A stretch of DNA of 25,555 nt from Rhodovulum sulfidophilum (GCA_003241785.1 QFPW01000033.1:1-25555), one strand, 5' to 3'. Shown: positions 1 to 9,240, counted from the first letter of the stretch. Made by a program: numbers and translations. The notes: generated by a model from the sequence alone, not told the origin.

Positions 1-1889
1 TCGCGGGTGGGTCCCCCGCCCCGGCCGATCGAGCCGCCACGGCCATGGAACAGGCGCAGGCGCAGGTTCTCGTCGCGGAACAGCGCGACAAGCGCGCGCT
101 CCGCCTTGAAAAGCTCCCAGCTCGAGGTGACGAGACCGCCGTCCTTGTTGCTGTCGGAATAGCCGAGCATGATCTCCTGCTCGTTCCGCTGCGCCGCGAC
201 GACGCGGCGGTATTCCGGAATCGCGAAGAGCTCGCGCATGATGCCGGGGCCGTTCCGAAGGTCGGCGATGGTCTCGAACAGCGGCACGACGGCGAGGCCG
301 CATGTCCCGTCGAGCCCCAGGATCCCGGCCTCCTTCAGGAGCACGCAGAGCTCCAGCATGTCGGAGACGGACTGGGCGTTGGAGATGATCGAGGTGCAGA
401 TCGCCCGCGGCCCGAACCGGTCGATGATCTCCTTCGCGGCCTGGAAGAGCGCGATCTCGCCGGCCGTCTTTTCCGAATAGGTCCAGAACGGGCGCAGCAG
501 CGCGCGCGGCGAGCCGAGCTCGCGCCGGAGGATCGCGACCCGGGAGGCCTCGTCCATGCCAAGATAGTTCGTCCCCGGCGCGATCGCCTCGAAAAGCTCG
601 GCGACGGTCGTCTCGTGCACGGCGGCGTTCTGGCGCAGGTCCACGCTGGCAAGGTGGAAGCCGAAGCTCCGGAGCTTGCGGCGGAGGTCGAGGAGCCGGC
701 CATCGGCGACCGCGATCGCCTGATGCGAGCGCAGCGAGCGGTCGATCACGTCGAGGTCCCGCAGGAAATCCTCCGCCCGGGCGTAGGGAGCGCCGGAGGT
801 GATCAGGCGCGAGCCCTGGTTCGGATCGATGGCCATCGACACCGGCCGCGCGATCGGATCGACCTCTCCGAGGGTCGCGACCAGCCGGCCGTAGATCCCG
901 ATCAGCGCGCGCCGGTAGGGCTCTTCCCGCCGGTGCTGGGAGGCATCGGGGGAGGCATCGGCGAGCGCCAGCAGATCGTCGCTCACGCGGACGACGCGCG
1001 TGGACATCGAGAGTTCGGCCCCGAGGCGGTGCACCTCGTGAAGATAGTGCCGCAGCGCGAAGCCCGACTGCAGCCGGAAGCACTCCCGTAGGATCTCCTC
1101 GGTGACGAAGGGATTGCCGTCCCGGTCGCCGCCGATCCAGGTGCCGATCCTGAGGAAGGCCGGGAAATCCTCGCCGGTGGTCTTGCCGAGCGCCTTCATC
1201 AGCGTCGCCTGCACCTTGGGCACCGCCGCGAGGAAGGTATGATCGTAGTAGCCGAGGCCGTTCTTGATCTCGTCGGTGACCCTGAGCTTCGAGCCGCGCA
1301 GCAGATATGTCTGCCAGAGCGTTTCGATCTCGCGCTCGATCCCCTTCTCGATCTCGGTCACGTCACGGCCGACGCGCCGGGCCTGGCCGCGCTCGTCGAG
1401 GAGGCGCGAGATCGCGAATTCCGCCCGCATCGTGCTCTGGCGCCTGATTTCGGTCGGATGCGCCGTGAGGATCGGGCTCACGAGGCAATCGTCGAAGAAG
1501 GCGGCGATCCGCGCGTCCGAGACGCCGGCCGCGCGCGCGGCCTCGATCGCCCCGGCCAGCGGGGCGCCGGAGTCCGCGCGGTGGTCGCTGAGGGTTTGCT
1601 GGTCCTGCGCGATGTTGAGAAGGTGCAGGAAATAGGTGAAGGCCCGCAGCACCTGGACGGTCATGTCCTCCGGCAGAGCCGCGATCATGTCGTGGAGACG
1701 GCGATAGGAGGCCTGATCGCCGTTGCGATGCAGCTCGACCGAGGCCCGCCGGATCTCCTCGACCGTCTCGAAGGCGACGCCACCCTCCTGCGCCCGCAGC
1801 ACGTCGCCGAGCAGGCGGCCGAGGAACCGGATCGCTTCGTCCTCTTCCTTCGCCGGCGCTGATATCCTCGCCTCGTCGATTTTCCCCAT
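1..1889 (-). CDS. ppc: phosphoenolpyruvate carboxylase, N-terminal ~630 residues (3' end outside window)
   Basis: Cytoplasmic anaplerotic enzyme that carboxylates phosphoenolpyruvate to oxaloacetate. Reading the minus strand from ATG at 1889 gives an uninterrupted frame to the window edge. It carries the family signatures in order: LTAHPTE near residues 141-147 (catalytic His about 144), GGDRDGNP near 250, and the glycine loop FHGRGGSIGRGGGP near 614-627, right at the edge. The family is usually about 880-930 residues, so roughly the last third is missing from the window. The start is supported by GGAGG five bases upstream of ATG and by a normal N-terminus. No same-strand gene lies close upstream, so it is probably monocistronic at its 5' end. 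Long antisense frames across this gene are compositional shadows. Identification is secure; only the missing C-terminus is unseen. Confidence 0.96.
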   Translation of the reverse strand, partial: MGKIDEARISAPAKEEDEAIRFLGRLLGDVLRAQEGGVAFETVEEIRRASVELHRNGDQASYRRLHDMIAALPEDMTVQVLRAFTYFLHLLNIAQDQQTLSDHRADSGAPLAGAIEAARAAGVSDARIAAFFDDCLVSPILTAHPTEIRRQSTMRAEFAISRLLDERGQARRVGRDVTEIEKGIEREIETLWQTYLLRGSKLRVTDEIKNGLGYYDHTFLAAVPKVQATLMKALGKTTGEDFPAFLRIGTWIGGDRDGNPFVTEEILRECFRLQSGFALRHYLHEVHRLGAELSMSTRVVRVSDDLLALADASPDASQHRREEPYRRALIGIYGRLVATLGEVDPIARPVSMAIDPNQGSRLITSGAPYARAEDFLRDLDVIDRSLRSHQAIAVADGRLLDLRRKLRSFGFHLASVDLRQNAAVHETTVAELFEAIAPGTNYLGMDEASRVAILRRELGSPRALLRPFWTYSEKTAGEIALFQAAKEIIDRFGPRAICTSIISNAQSVSDMLELCVLLKEAGILGLDGTCGLAVVPLFETIADLRNGPGIMRELFAIPEYRRVVAAQRNEQEIMLGYSDSNKDGGLVTSSWELFKAERALVALFRDENLRLRLFHGRGGSIGRGGGPTR

Positions 1890-2290
1890 GCCCACCTCCG
1901 CGGTCGCCTGCCATGCCTCTCGGGCCGATCGATCGCTCCCGATCAGTCCGGCCCGACCTGCTCCGACAGGAGCGCGACCATGTAAGGCGCGCATCGAGTT
2001 CGGAGGCAATTGCACAATCGTCCCGCGGAGCGCGCCCCCCTCCGATGCGAGCGGCTGACGGTGACGCGCCCGTGAGAGAAGTCGGAGAACACGGATCAGG
2101 AGTCGTCGGCGCGGCGGTTCGTCGTCAGCCCGTCGTAAGAAAGGCGAGGGGACCTTCGTCTCGATAGCACCGCTCAGGCCGATGTCCGACGGGCCTGGCT
2201 GCTCGATCTCGGTACGGCCGATTTGCTTGGCAGATGGTTTTCCGGCGCCGAACATAGGGGATCCGGATCAGCTTGCCCAGGCGGCGGCAA
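1890..2290. other. non-coding stretch, presumed ppc leader and flank
   Basis: No reading frame here resembles a known protein; the open frames are arginine- and serine-rich shadows. On the ppc strand the leader contains a small perfect hairpin, GCTCC-N4-GGAGC at 1960-1973, about 70 bases upstream of the start codon. No convincing promoter hexamers were found. The right part may include the lost left end of the ISL3-type element that follows, but no terminal inverted repeat could be matched. Confidence 0.4.
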
Positions 2291-2299
2291 GCTCTCGCC

Positions 2300-3182
2300 G
2301 CGGGCCCACGGCCGCGATATCCGGTCACTCTCCGCTCGCCCTCGGCTGGCGCGTCAGTATCGCGCTCAGGGTCCGGCGGAGGCGCGGCCACGGACCATCG
2401 TCCATGATCTTGGCCCGGCGGTCGGCGGCCACCTCGGCAGGAGGCTCGCCCGGCGCCTGCCGACCGTGAGGGCGCGGGCGCCGGAGACGCGGCTGGCGTC
2501 GCTACGGCGGCAGTGTCTGCGATCTGGAGCGACTCGAGAGCATCGATGCCTCCCGACCGCCGGGCCGCCACCGTCGAGGCCCTCGATGGCGGCTCATCCC
2601 GAGATCGAGATCGTGTCGCGGGACGGCGGAGGCGGCTATGGCCGGCTGTCGCCCGGGGCGGCGGCTGATTTGGGCCTTGGCGGACGAAAGAGCGCCGATA
2701 AAGCAGATCGTCCCGCGGACCGGTCGCGGCCGGCAAAACCGTACGGCGGATTTCGCGCGGGGAGCGTGATGACGTCTTCCGTGTCCGCATCAGCTTGCTC
2801 GGACCCTGGCTTGTCCAGCTGACGAAGCCTTGTGACGCCGCCACGGGTCAGCGCGCTGGCGCCGTCTCCGCCTCGCTGGCTTCGGCGGCAACCTCCCTAT
2901 CGTGACCGAGTGGGCCACGCGGCGCCCTCATTCGGAGGTCGTACGGACACCCCGCGGAAGTGTCCCTCCGTCCGGATGATTGCCATGATGCTGACCCGGG
3001 AACGACCACGCCTAGCCAGGGAGTACGCGGTGACCGTCACGCTCATCGACACCGCCGTTCCCGTCCTCGCCGCAGCGCGCCACCAATGGCCAGAACGCAA
3101 AGCCTAAGCTCGTCGAGCGGCGGATGGGCGGCCAGCCAAGCTCGACCTCCTGTGCGCCCGGCTTCTCAACGCGGCGTCATGA
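2300..3182 (+). pseudogene. degraded ISL3-family transposase relic (multiple frameshifts and deletions)
   Basis: No single frame is long, but conserved ISL3 transposase blocks appear collinearly in all three forward frames. A GWRVSIALRVRRRR-like N-terminal block is near 2349-2390, and a DLGPAVGGHLGRRLARRL block near 2404-2460. RYGGSVCDLERLESID is near 2497-2545, PDRRAATVEAL near 2552-2584, and AHPEIEIVSRD near 2590-2625. APIKQIVPRTG is near 2693-2725, DVFRVR near 2770, and WRRLRLAGFGGN then TEWATRR near 2857-2925. RMIAMMLTRERPRL is near 2976-3017, KLVERRMGG near 3105-3130, and KLDLLCARLLNAAS with a stop near 3139-3182. Intact family members are about 500-550 residues (1.5-1.65 kb). The relic is about 0.9 kb, and the segment that should follow the DDE-domain SRD motif is missing. 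It is non-functional. No terminal repeats were recognised, so the exact element limits are unknown. Confidence 0.8.
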
Positions 3183-3303
3183 GCGGGCGGCTGCAGCCCA
3201 GATCGAACCAAAGCCGAACGCTTGTTACGCGCCCCATTCTGCTTCCCAGTTCAGGGCACCTGACTCGGATCAACCCCGGCTTCTCCCGATCCGCCTCTTG
3301 CGC

Positions 3304-3324
3304 GGGCGCGTCCGTCGAGCGCCC
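3304..3324 (-). terminator. weak hairpin downstream of the LysR gene
   Basis: GGGCGC (3304-3309) pairs perfectly with GCGCCC (3319-3324) across a nine-base loop, about 20 bases beyond the stop codon of the LysR gene on the minus strand. It is GC-rich but has no T-run, so it would be at best a weak or Rho-assisted terminator for the long minus-strand cluster. Confidence 0.3.
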
Positions 3325-3346
3325 CTCCACGATGGTCTGACGTCGA

Positions 3347-4234
3347 CTAGCGCGGGCCAGCCATTTCGCGAACGATGTCGAGAAAAAGCCGCGACGCGAT
3401 CGGGAGCGAGGATTTCCGATTGTAGAACGCGACCAAATTCACTTCGAGGGTGGGCTCGAAGGGTTTGGCGACGACGTTTTCGAAGCGCTCGATAGGATGG
3501 AAGCTGCCCTGGACCACGGACACCCCCATCCCCTCGCTCACCAATGCGAACACCGCTTCCGTCGATCGCACCTCGGCGGCGAGGTGCCGCTCGACCTTTG
3601 CCTGCTGAAACACCGTGTCGACCCGATGGCGAAAGAGCGTGTCTGCCTTCAGCGAGACGAAGGGGACACCGCGCAGGTCTTCCGGGCGGACCACGTCCTT
3701 CGCCACGAGCGGGCTCGAGGCATGAAGAAGGCAGACCGAGGCAGACCGGGCGATCACCTCAGAGACCACGGCGTCGCTGTCGAAGGGAAGTGTCGCGAAG
3801 CCGATGTCCGCGTGATGCGAGAGAACCCAGTCGAAAATGCGGTGCGAGGGCTCGACCTCGAGCGAGATCATCACGCCCGGATGCTGCCTACCGAATGCGG
3901 CGATCGCCTTCGCGACGACCGAGCCTACCAGGGCGGGGATGCTGATGAGACGGATGTGACCCTTGTTGCTCTTGCCGATCTCGGTGGCGGCGCGGGAGAT
4001 ATGGTCAAGGCCGACGAAGGCGCGCAGGACCTCGTCGTAGAGGATCTCGGCCTCGGCGGTCGGTTGCAGCTGACGGTTGCCACGGACGAAAAGCTTGAAG
4101 CCGACGGTTTCCTCGAGATCCACGATTAGCCGGCTGATCGCCGGCTGCGACACATCGAGCAGCGCGGCGGCCTGTGTGGCCGTGCCAGTGGTCATCACGG
4201 CGCGGAACGCCTCGATCTGACGAATTGTCATCAT
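3347..4234 (-). CDS. LysR-family transcriptional regulator
   Basis: A 295-residue DNA-binding regulator of normal LysR length. The N-terminal winged helix-turn-helix covers about residues 3-62, with the typical pattern AAALLDVSQPAISRLIVDLEETVGFKLFVR. The effector-binding domain runs from about residue 92 to the end (GHIRLISIPALVGSVV onward). Two ATG codons are adjacent (4234 and 4231); the first is preferred because GGAGG lies 12 bases upstream. It is the last gene of the long codirectional cluster, 154 bases downstream of the SBF-type transporter gene, and is the obvious candidate to control that cluster. The inducer is unknown. The upstream gap contains GGCATA at 4307-4312, matching one arm of the dyad found upstream of the cluster's first gene, so weak autoregulation or an internal promoter is possible. 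Confidence 0.93.
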   Translation of the reverse strand: MMTIRQIEAFRAVMTTGTATQAAALLDVSQPAISRLIVDLEETVGFKLFVRGNRQLQPTAEAEILYDEVLRAFVGLDHISRAATEIGKSNKGHIRLISIPALVGSVVAKAIAAFGRQHPGVMISLEVEPSHRIFDWVLSHHADIGFATLPFDSDAVVSEVIARSASVCLLHASSPLVAKDVVRPEDLRGVPFVSLKADTLFRHRVDTVFQQAKVERHLAAEVRSTEAVFALVSEGMGVSVVQGSFHPIERFENVVAKPFEPTLEVNLVAFYNRKSSLPIASRLFLDIVREMAGPR

Positions 4235-4388
4235 GAACGGGCTTTGCCTCCGACAGTAATCCTTCCCGGATGGGTCCGGGCGCGAGAATAAACGCGTGGA
4301 TCCTTTGGCATATCTCTCCCAGATTGACAGAAGCCTATCGAAACCGCGAACATAGCCGGGCGCGGAGCGGAGTGTAACCCGGCCTTCC

Positions 4389-5375
4389 TCATGCCCGCGC
4401 GCGTCCTTCGCGATATGGGGCGCGCCGCGATGTTCGTTGAGCGACGAGCGCGCAGACGAGCAACTGGGAAAGATGGAACAGCATCAGCGGCAACACGATC
4501 GCCCCGACGGCGGACGGCGGAAAGATCGCGGTCGAGATGGGAAGGCCGCTCGCGAGGCTCTTGGTTGAGCCGCAGAAGAAGAGCGTGGCGCGATCCGCCG
4601 CCGGCAGTCCGAAGACGCGCCCTGCGAGGATCATCGCGCCCATCGCCAGCGCGAGAAAGACGAGAACCGTGGCGAATAGGATCGCGAGGCGCCGCCCCGG
4701 GATCGTCGACCAAAGGCCGGCCGCCGTACCGGCGCTGAAGGCCGCGTAGACGATGAGAAGGATCGCGGTTCGGTCCACGATCAGGGTCAGCCGTTTCGCG
4801 CGGCCGAGGATCCCCGCGAGCCAGGGCCGCGAGAGCTGTCCCGCCAGAAAGGGCAGGAGGATCTGCACCCCTATCTTGACTACCGCCCCGCCGCTCACCC
4901 CGCCGCTCCGGTGCATGGTGAGCGCCATGAGCGCCGGCGTCAGTACGATCGCGACCAGATTGGACAGCGAGGCCGCGCAGATCGCGGCGGCGACGTTGCC
5001 GCCGGCGATTCCGGTGAAGGCGATCGAGGATTGGACGGTGGAGGGCAGCACGGCGAGAAACAGGATCCCCAAGGCCAGTTCGGGCCCGATCGGCTCACCA
5101 AGCAGCGCGACCAGGGCGAGGCCGATCACGGGAAAGAGCAGATAGGTGGCGCCGAGGCACAGCGCCTGCAGCCGGAGGTTCATGAGCCCGGCGCGCACGG
5201 AAGCGGTGTCGAGCTTCGCGCCGTAGAGAAAGAAGAGCAGCGCGACGGCCCAGAAGGTGACCTGGCCCAGAATCTCGGCCGCGACGCCGCGCGCGGGCGC
5301 GAGCGCCCCCGCGATCACCATCGCGCAGAGCAGGAGCATGTAATTGTCGATGCCCAATCGTTTCAGCGCAAGCAT
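4389..5375 (-). CDS. bile acid:sodium symporter-like (SBF/YfeH-type) membrane transporter
   Basis: An inner-membrane transporter of 328 residues with about ten hydrophobic segments. Family hallmarks are visible: FFLYGAKL near residue 50, LPSTVQSSIAFTG near 110-122, and FCGSTKSLASGLP near 268-280, followed by PLMLFHLSQL. This matches the SBF-like branch typified by YfeH, which is related to bile acid/sodium symporters; substrates in bacteria are mostly unknown. The frame opens with GTG GTG ATG. The ATG at 5375 is chosen because AAGGG sits five bases upstream. It lies 68 bases downstream of the GMC flavoprotein gene and upstream of the LysR gene. In this setting it could export an acidic oxidation product or import a related anion; that is inference. 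Confidence 0.9.
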   Translation of the reverse strand: MLALKRLGIDNYMLLLCAMVIAGALAPARGVAAEILGQVTFWAVALLFFLYGAKLDTASVRAGLMNLRLQALCLGATYLLFPVIGLALVALLGEPIGPELALGILFLAVLPSTVQSSIAFTGIAGGNVAAAICAASLSNLVAIVLTPALMALTMHRSGGVSGGAVVKIGVQILLPFLAGQLSRPWLAGILGRAKRLTLIVDRTAILLIVYAAFSAGTAAGLWSTIPGRRLAILFATVLVFLALAMGAMILAGRVFGLPAADRATLFFCGSTKSLASGLPISTAIFPPSAVGAIVLPLMLFHLSQLLVCALVAQRTSRRAPYREGRARA

Positions 5376-5443
5376 CACCACCCTTTCCGCGGCGCGGCTG
5401 GCGAGGCGCGCTCGCTGCCCGCCGGCTTTCTGTTTCGCCGGCC

Positions 5444-7003
5444 TCAGTTCGCCAGCACGCGTTTCAGATGGTCGCCAAGCCGCAGGCTGAGCGCCACGAT
5501 GGTCAGCGTCGGATTGGCCGAGGCCGACGAGCAGAAGACGCTGCCGTCGTTGACGTACAGGTTCCTCATCTCGTGCACGCGCCCGGTCGGATCGACGACG
5601 CCATCGGCCGGATCGCGGCTCATGCGCGTCGTTCCCATGTTATGCGAAGCGGGGTAAGGCGCGGCGGTGACGACCTTGACCGCGCCCGCGCCGTCATGGA
5701 TCCGGCGCATGCTCGCATAGGCGTGCTCGCGCATCCGGATGTCGTTCGGATGATCGTCGCAATGAATGCAGGCGATCGGCACGCCGAATTCATCGACCCG
5801 GGACGCGTGAAGCGAGACGCGGTTGCCGGGCTGCGGAAGGTCCTCGCCCATCGCGTAGAAGCCCGCCATGCTGCCGTAGCGTTCGATCATCTCGGCGAAC
5901 TCGCGGCCCCACCAGCCGGACTTCAGGCCCTTCGCGATGGCCGGAAGCGAGATGCCGAGCACCTGAAGGTAGTATCCGTTCGCGAAGCCGCGCGCGGGGT
6001 CGTGGCGTGCCTCGTCGCACACCATCGCGGTCATGTTCTCGCCCCGATACATCCGGACCGGCTTCTCGTAGGTGCCCCAGACGCTGCCGGTGGTATGGCG
6101 CATGTAGTAGCGGCCAAGCTTGTCACTCCCGTTGCCGAGCCCGTTCGGAAACCGTCCACTCGCCGAGGCGAGGAGCAGGCGCGGTGTCTCGATCGCATTT
6201 CCCGCGAGGACAAGGTATCGACACTTCTGGCGCTTCCTTCCGCCGGTCCCGTCGACATAGACGACCGCCGTCACCTCGTTGTCGGCGCCATGCTCGATCT
6301 CGACCGCGCGGCAGCGTGTCCGCAGATCGAGCTTTCCACTCGCCATGGCCTCCGGGATGTCGACGACGGCGGTGGACCATTTGGCGTTCCGCCGGTCCCC
6401 CTGCATCGTGAAGCCGTCTTGGAGCGATCCGGGTCGCCCGGCGTAGGGCTCGACGTTGATCGCCATGTGCCCCTGGGACAACTGCTTGAAGCCGGCCCGC
6501 CGCGCGCCGTGCCAGAAGACGCGGGAGTGGTTGTTGAGCGGATGGCTGGGCAGGCCGTGTAGCCCCGAGACCCCCATGCGCTTCTCGGCTTCGACGTAAT
6601 AGGGGTCGAGTTCGTCCCAGCTGACCGGCCAGTCGATCAGGTCGCTGCCCGCGATCGCACCATAGGTGCTCAGCGGCGCGAATTCGTAGGGCTTGAACCG
6701 GAGGGCCATGCCAGTCCAGTGCACGGTCGTTCCGCCGAGCACCTTGCAGATCCAGGTCGGCGCGGTGGGTGACTCCGTAGCGATGTTCCACGATCCGGTC
6801 GCGAGCCGCTCGTCGCTCCACGACAGCTGGGCGGCCGCCGCGTGCTCGTCCTGAATATACTCCTCTGGCGTGGTCGGCGCGCCGGCCTCGAGCATCACGA
6901 CCGGGATACCAGCCGCGCAGATACGCGCGGCGAGCGTGCCGCCCCCAGCACCGGAGCCCACGATCACGACGACCTGGTCGTCATTCAAATCATAGTTTGC
7001 CAC
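5444..7003 (-). CDS. GMC-family FAD dehydrogenase, gluconate 2-dehydrogenase large-subunit type
   Basis: A 519-residue flavoprotein of the glucose-methanol-choline oxidoreductase family. It has an N-terminal Rossmann motif VGSGAGGG near residues 15-22 followed by VVMLEAG, a VLAGNAIETPRLLL segment in the middle, and the C-terminal GMC domain with SHNMGTTRM near 453-461 and a GSVFCSSASANPTLTIVALSLR tail. These features resemble membrane-type sugar acid and alcohol dehydrogenases that use a small partner subunit, and such a subunit is encoded just upstream with a one-base gap. Translation starts at GTG (7001-7003), supported by GGGGAG nine bases upstream. No Tat or Sec signal is visible, so a cytoplasmic location is suggested. 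Expected role is oxidation of a hydroxyl group using FAD; the substrate is unknown. Confidence 0.92.
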   Translation of the reverse strand: MANYDLNDDQVVVIVGSGAGGGTLAARICAAGIPVVMLEAGAPTTPEEYIQDEHAAAAQLSWSDERLATGSWNIATESPTAPTWICKVLGGTTVHWTGMALRFKPYEFAPLSTYGAIAGSDLIDWPVSWDELDPYYVEAEKRMGVSGLHGLPSHPLNNHSRVFWHGARRAGFKQLSQGHMAINVEPYAGRPGSLQDGFTMQGDRRNAKWSTAVVDIPEAMASGKLDLRTRCRAVEIEHGADNEVTAVVYVDGTGGRKRQKCRYLVLAGNAIETPRLLLASASGRFPNGLGNGSDKLGRYYMRHTTGSVWGTYEKPVRMYRGENMTAMVCDEARHDPARGFANGYYLQVLGISLPAIAKGLKSGWWGREFAEMIERYGSMAGFYAMGEDLPQPGNRVSLHASRVDEFGVPIACIHCDDHPNDIRMREHAYASMRRIHDGAGAVKVVTAAPYPASHNMGTTRMSRDPADGVVDPTGRVHEMRNLYVNDGSVFCSSASANPTLTIVALSLRLGDHLKRVLAN

Positions 7004-7004
7004 G

Positions 7005-7538
7005 TCAGATCGCTCCCCTGATCAGGGACTCCGCGTCGGGAAGCCAGTCGAGATCGTTGTTGTTGTCGCGGACGGCGTCCGGGTGGCATCCCACCACACC
7101 CTCGTAGCCGCACCCGGCCCAGACGACGGGATCGTCATAAAGGTGCCGGATCGTCAGCGCGAGGACGCGGCGGAAGCCGGGGGTCTCCTCGAGTCCCCGC
7201 AGGATGTCGGTTCGCGCGTCGAAGTCGAGATCCCCGAACTTCCCGCCGGCGGCTTCCTCGACCGCGCCGATCAATTCCCGGACCAGCAGCGCGTCGCCGG
7301 CGGAAGCCGAGGCCGCCGCGTCGATCCGCAGGGTGGCGAGGCGGTAGGGGCCGTCCCCGAGCCAGTCGTGCGGGCAGAGGCAGAGGAGGACCGCGCACAG
7401 GATGCGGGCTTCGGCTCCCGAAAGCACCTCGGCGGCCCCGGGCCAGTCCGCCCGATCGACGTCCCAGGGCGCCGGCGCGACGGCCGGATCCTTCCTGGCT
7501 TCCACCGGATAGCGCGGAATGTATCGGATATCGGACAT
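7005..7538 (-). CDS. gluconate 2-dehydrogenase subunit 3-like protein
   Basis: A 177-residue protein with the layout of the GMC partner subunit. It has an ARILCAVLLCLCPHD segment, a central helix-rich part, FRRVLALTIRHLYDDPVVWAGCGYEG near residues 128-153, and a NDLDWLPD motif near the end. Family members form a heterodimer with the FAD subunit and usually carry the Tat signal that exports the complex. Here the N-terminus (MSDIRYIPRYPVEARKDP) has no twin-arginine signal or hydrophobic stretch. GAGG lies four bases before the ATG. It ends one base before the GTG of the GMC gene, so translation is almost certainly coupled. No cytochrome c subunit follows. Confidence 0.8.
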   Translation of the reverse strand: MSDIRYIPRYPVEARKDPAVAPAPWDVDRADWPGAAEVLSGAEARILCAVLLCLCPHDWLGDGPYRLATLRIDAAASASAGDALLVRELIGAVEEAAGGKFGDLDFDARTDILRGLEETPGFRRVLALTIRHLYDDPVVWAGCGYEGVVGCHPDAVRDNNNDLDWLPDAESLIRGAI

Positions 7539-7613
7539 GTCACCTCGTGCAAGCAGGGACGGCCCCGCGAAACGGCGGCCAGTCTGTCGGGGGGCGGACG
7601 GAAGCCCACGGCC

Positions 7614-9212
7614 TCAGGCGAGGAGCTGCTCCGAAAGCTTCTCGCCCATCATCATGCAGGTGGCGCTCAGGTTCGCGCTGACGACGAAGGGCATCACCGA
7701 GGCGTCGGCGACGTAGAGACCTTCGAAGCCGCGCACCCCGAGGTCGGGCGAGACGACGCTTTCGGAGTCAACGCCCATCTTGCAGGTGCCGCTCGGGTGA
7801 TAGACCCCGGCGGCGCTTTCCCGGACGAAAGCCGCGAGTTCCGCGTCCGTCCGGATCGTTTCTCCCGGCTCTATCTCCTCGATCACATCCGCGCCGAGCG
7901 GCCCGGAGGCGAAGATGCGGCGCATCAGCTTGTGCCCGTCCACCAGCGTCTGGACGTCGCGCGCGTCGCTCAGCAGGTTGGGCTGTATCCGGAGCGGGTC
8001 GCGCGGGTCGGTCGAGCGGAGGGTGACCCATCCCGAGGAGTAAGGCCGGTGCACATTGGTCAGGCCCGCGACCGCCGGCCGGTCCAGGAACCTCGGCCCG
8101 GCCTCGGTCATACTGAAGCCACCGGGGCAGAACAGCACCTGCAGCCGCGACATGCGGTCGGGCGTGTCGAAGCTGTGGGCGCCGACGACATGGGCGACCG
8201 GGGTCGAAGCCGGGCCGTCGCCCCGGATCATCCAGCGCGCACCGATGAAGAGCTTCTCGAACGGACCCTGCATCACATTGTAGGTCCGGGTCTTCACGAG
8301 CGCGGTGTGGCTCGTCCCGGCATGATCCTGGAGGTTGCGGCCGACGCCGGGCAGATCGCCGCGCACCTCGATCCCGAACGCGCGCAGCTCTTCCGCCGGC
8401 CCGATGCCGGATAGCATCAGCAGCTGCGGCGAGCCGAAGACCCCGGCGCTGACCACGACAGCCCTGCTCGCGCGCGCTTCGACGGATTTTCCTTCGTGGA
8501 GATAGCGGACCCCGACCGCGCGGATGCCTTCGAAGAGGATTTGCTCGGCCGTGGCATCGAGCACCAGATCGAAATTCGGGCGACCACGGGCCGGCCAGAC
8601 ATAGGACCGCGCGGCGCTATGCCGGCGGCCACGACGCTCGCTCGCCTGCGCGTAGCCGACCCCCTCGTATTGGCCCGCGTTGACGTCGGGAAGGAAGGGG
8701 ATCCCGAGCCCCACGCAGGACTCGACGAAGGCCTTGGACAGCGCGTGGGGCGAGCGCAGCATCGAGACCGGCTGCGGCCCGGCCCGCCCGCGCAGGGGCG
8801 AGGCCGGGCCGTCGAAGCTTTCGCACCGCTTGAAGTACGGGAGCAGGCTTTGGTAGTCCCAGCCAGCGTTGCCCATCTCGGCCCAGGTGTCATAGTCCTC
8901 CGGGCTGCCGCGCAGATAGGACATCGAGTTGATCGAGCTGGTTCCACCAAGCACGCGGCCGCGGGGCATGAAGTCGGTCCGCCCGCCCCGCGTGGGATCG
9001 GGCTCGGACACGAAGCTCCAGTCATATCTCGGATTGGCATAGAGCGTCGTGTAGCTCAGTCCGGGCATCTGAATTTTCAGCGTGCCGTCGGACCCGCCCG
9101 CTTCGAGCAGCAGGACCTTGTGGCGTCCGTTCTCGGACAACCTGCCGGCGAGGACGCTGCCCGCCGAACCGGATCCAACGACGATGAAATCAACGTCCTT
9201 TTCGACAGCCAT
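7614..9212 (-). CDS. GMC-family oxidoreductase, choline/alcohol dehydrogenase-like
   Basis: A 532-residue FAD enzyme of the glucose-methanol-choline family. It has FIVVGSGSAGSVLAGRL near residues 9-25, a second FAD segment GRVLGGTSSINSM near 84-98, and the second GMC signature SAGVFGSPQLLMLSGIGP near 255-272. The C-terminal active-site region YHPSGTCKMG near 471-480 contains the expected catalytic His. It resembles choline dehydrogenase and medium-chain alcohol dehydrogenase relatives and would oxidise a primary alcohol to an aldehyde. An in-frame ATG at 9254 exists, but it would overlap the preceding gene. ATG at 9212 fits the family N-terminus and has GGAGAG ten bases upstream. It lies 28 bases after the ABM gene. 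It is not a duplicate of the other GMC gene: the two represent different branches. Confidence 0.93.
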   Translation of the reverse strand: MAVEKDVDFIVVGSGSAGSVLAGRLSENGRHKVLLLEAGGSDGTLKIQMPGLSYTTLYANPRYDWSFVSEPDPTRGGRTDFMPRGRVLGGTSSINSMSYLRGSPEDYDTWAEMGNAGWDYQSLLPYFKRCESFDGPASPLRGRAGPQPVSMLRSPHALSKAFVESCVGLGIPFLPDVNAGQYEGVGYAQASERRGRRHSAARSYVWPARGRPNFDLVLDATAEQILFEGIRAVGVRYLHEGKSVEARASRAVVVSAGVFGSPQLLMLSGIGPAEELRAFGIEVRGDLPGVGRNLQDHAGTSHTALVKTRTYNVMQGPFEKLFIGARWMIRGDGPASTPVAHVVGAHSFDTPDRMSRLQVLFCPGGFSMTEAGPRFLDRPAVAGLTNVHRPYSSGWVTLRSTDPRDPLRIQPNLLSDARDVQTLVDGHKLMRRIFASGPLGADVIEEIEPGETIRTDAELAAFVRESAAGVYHPSGTCKMGVDSESVVSPDLGVRGFEGLYVADASVMPFVVSANLSATCMMMGEKLSEQLLA

Positions 9213-9240
9213 TTCGCTCAGCCTCTCCGTTGACCGGCGA

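Noticed and set aside
45..1091. A 348-residue plus-strand open frame
   Set aside because: It is exactly antisense to ppc, whose conserved motifs lie on the other strand; the frame is a GC-bias shadow with no family features.
2125..2844. A 239-residue minus-strand frame in the gap next to ppc
   Set aside because: The opposite strand carries collinear ISL3 transposase blocks, and the minus-strand product is Arg/Pro/Ser-rich noise.
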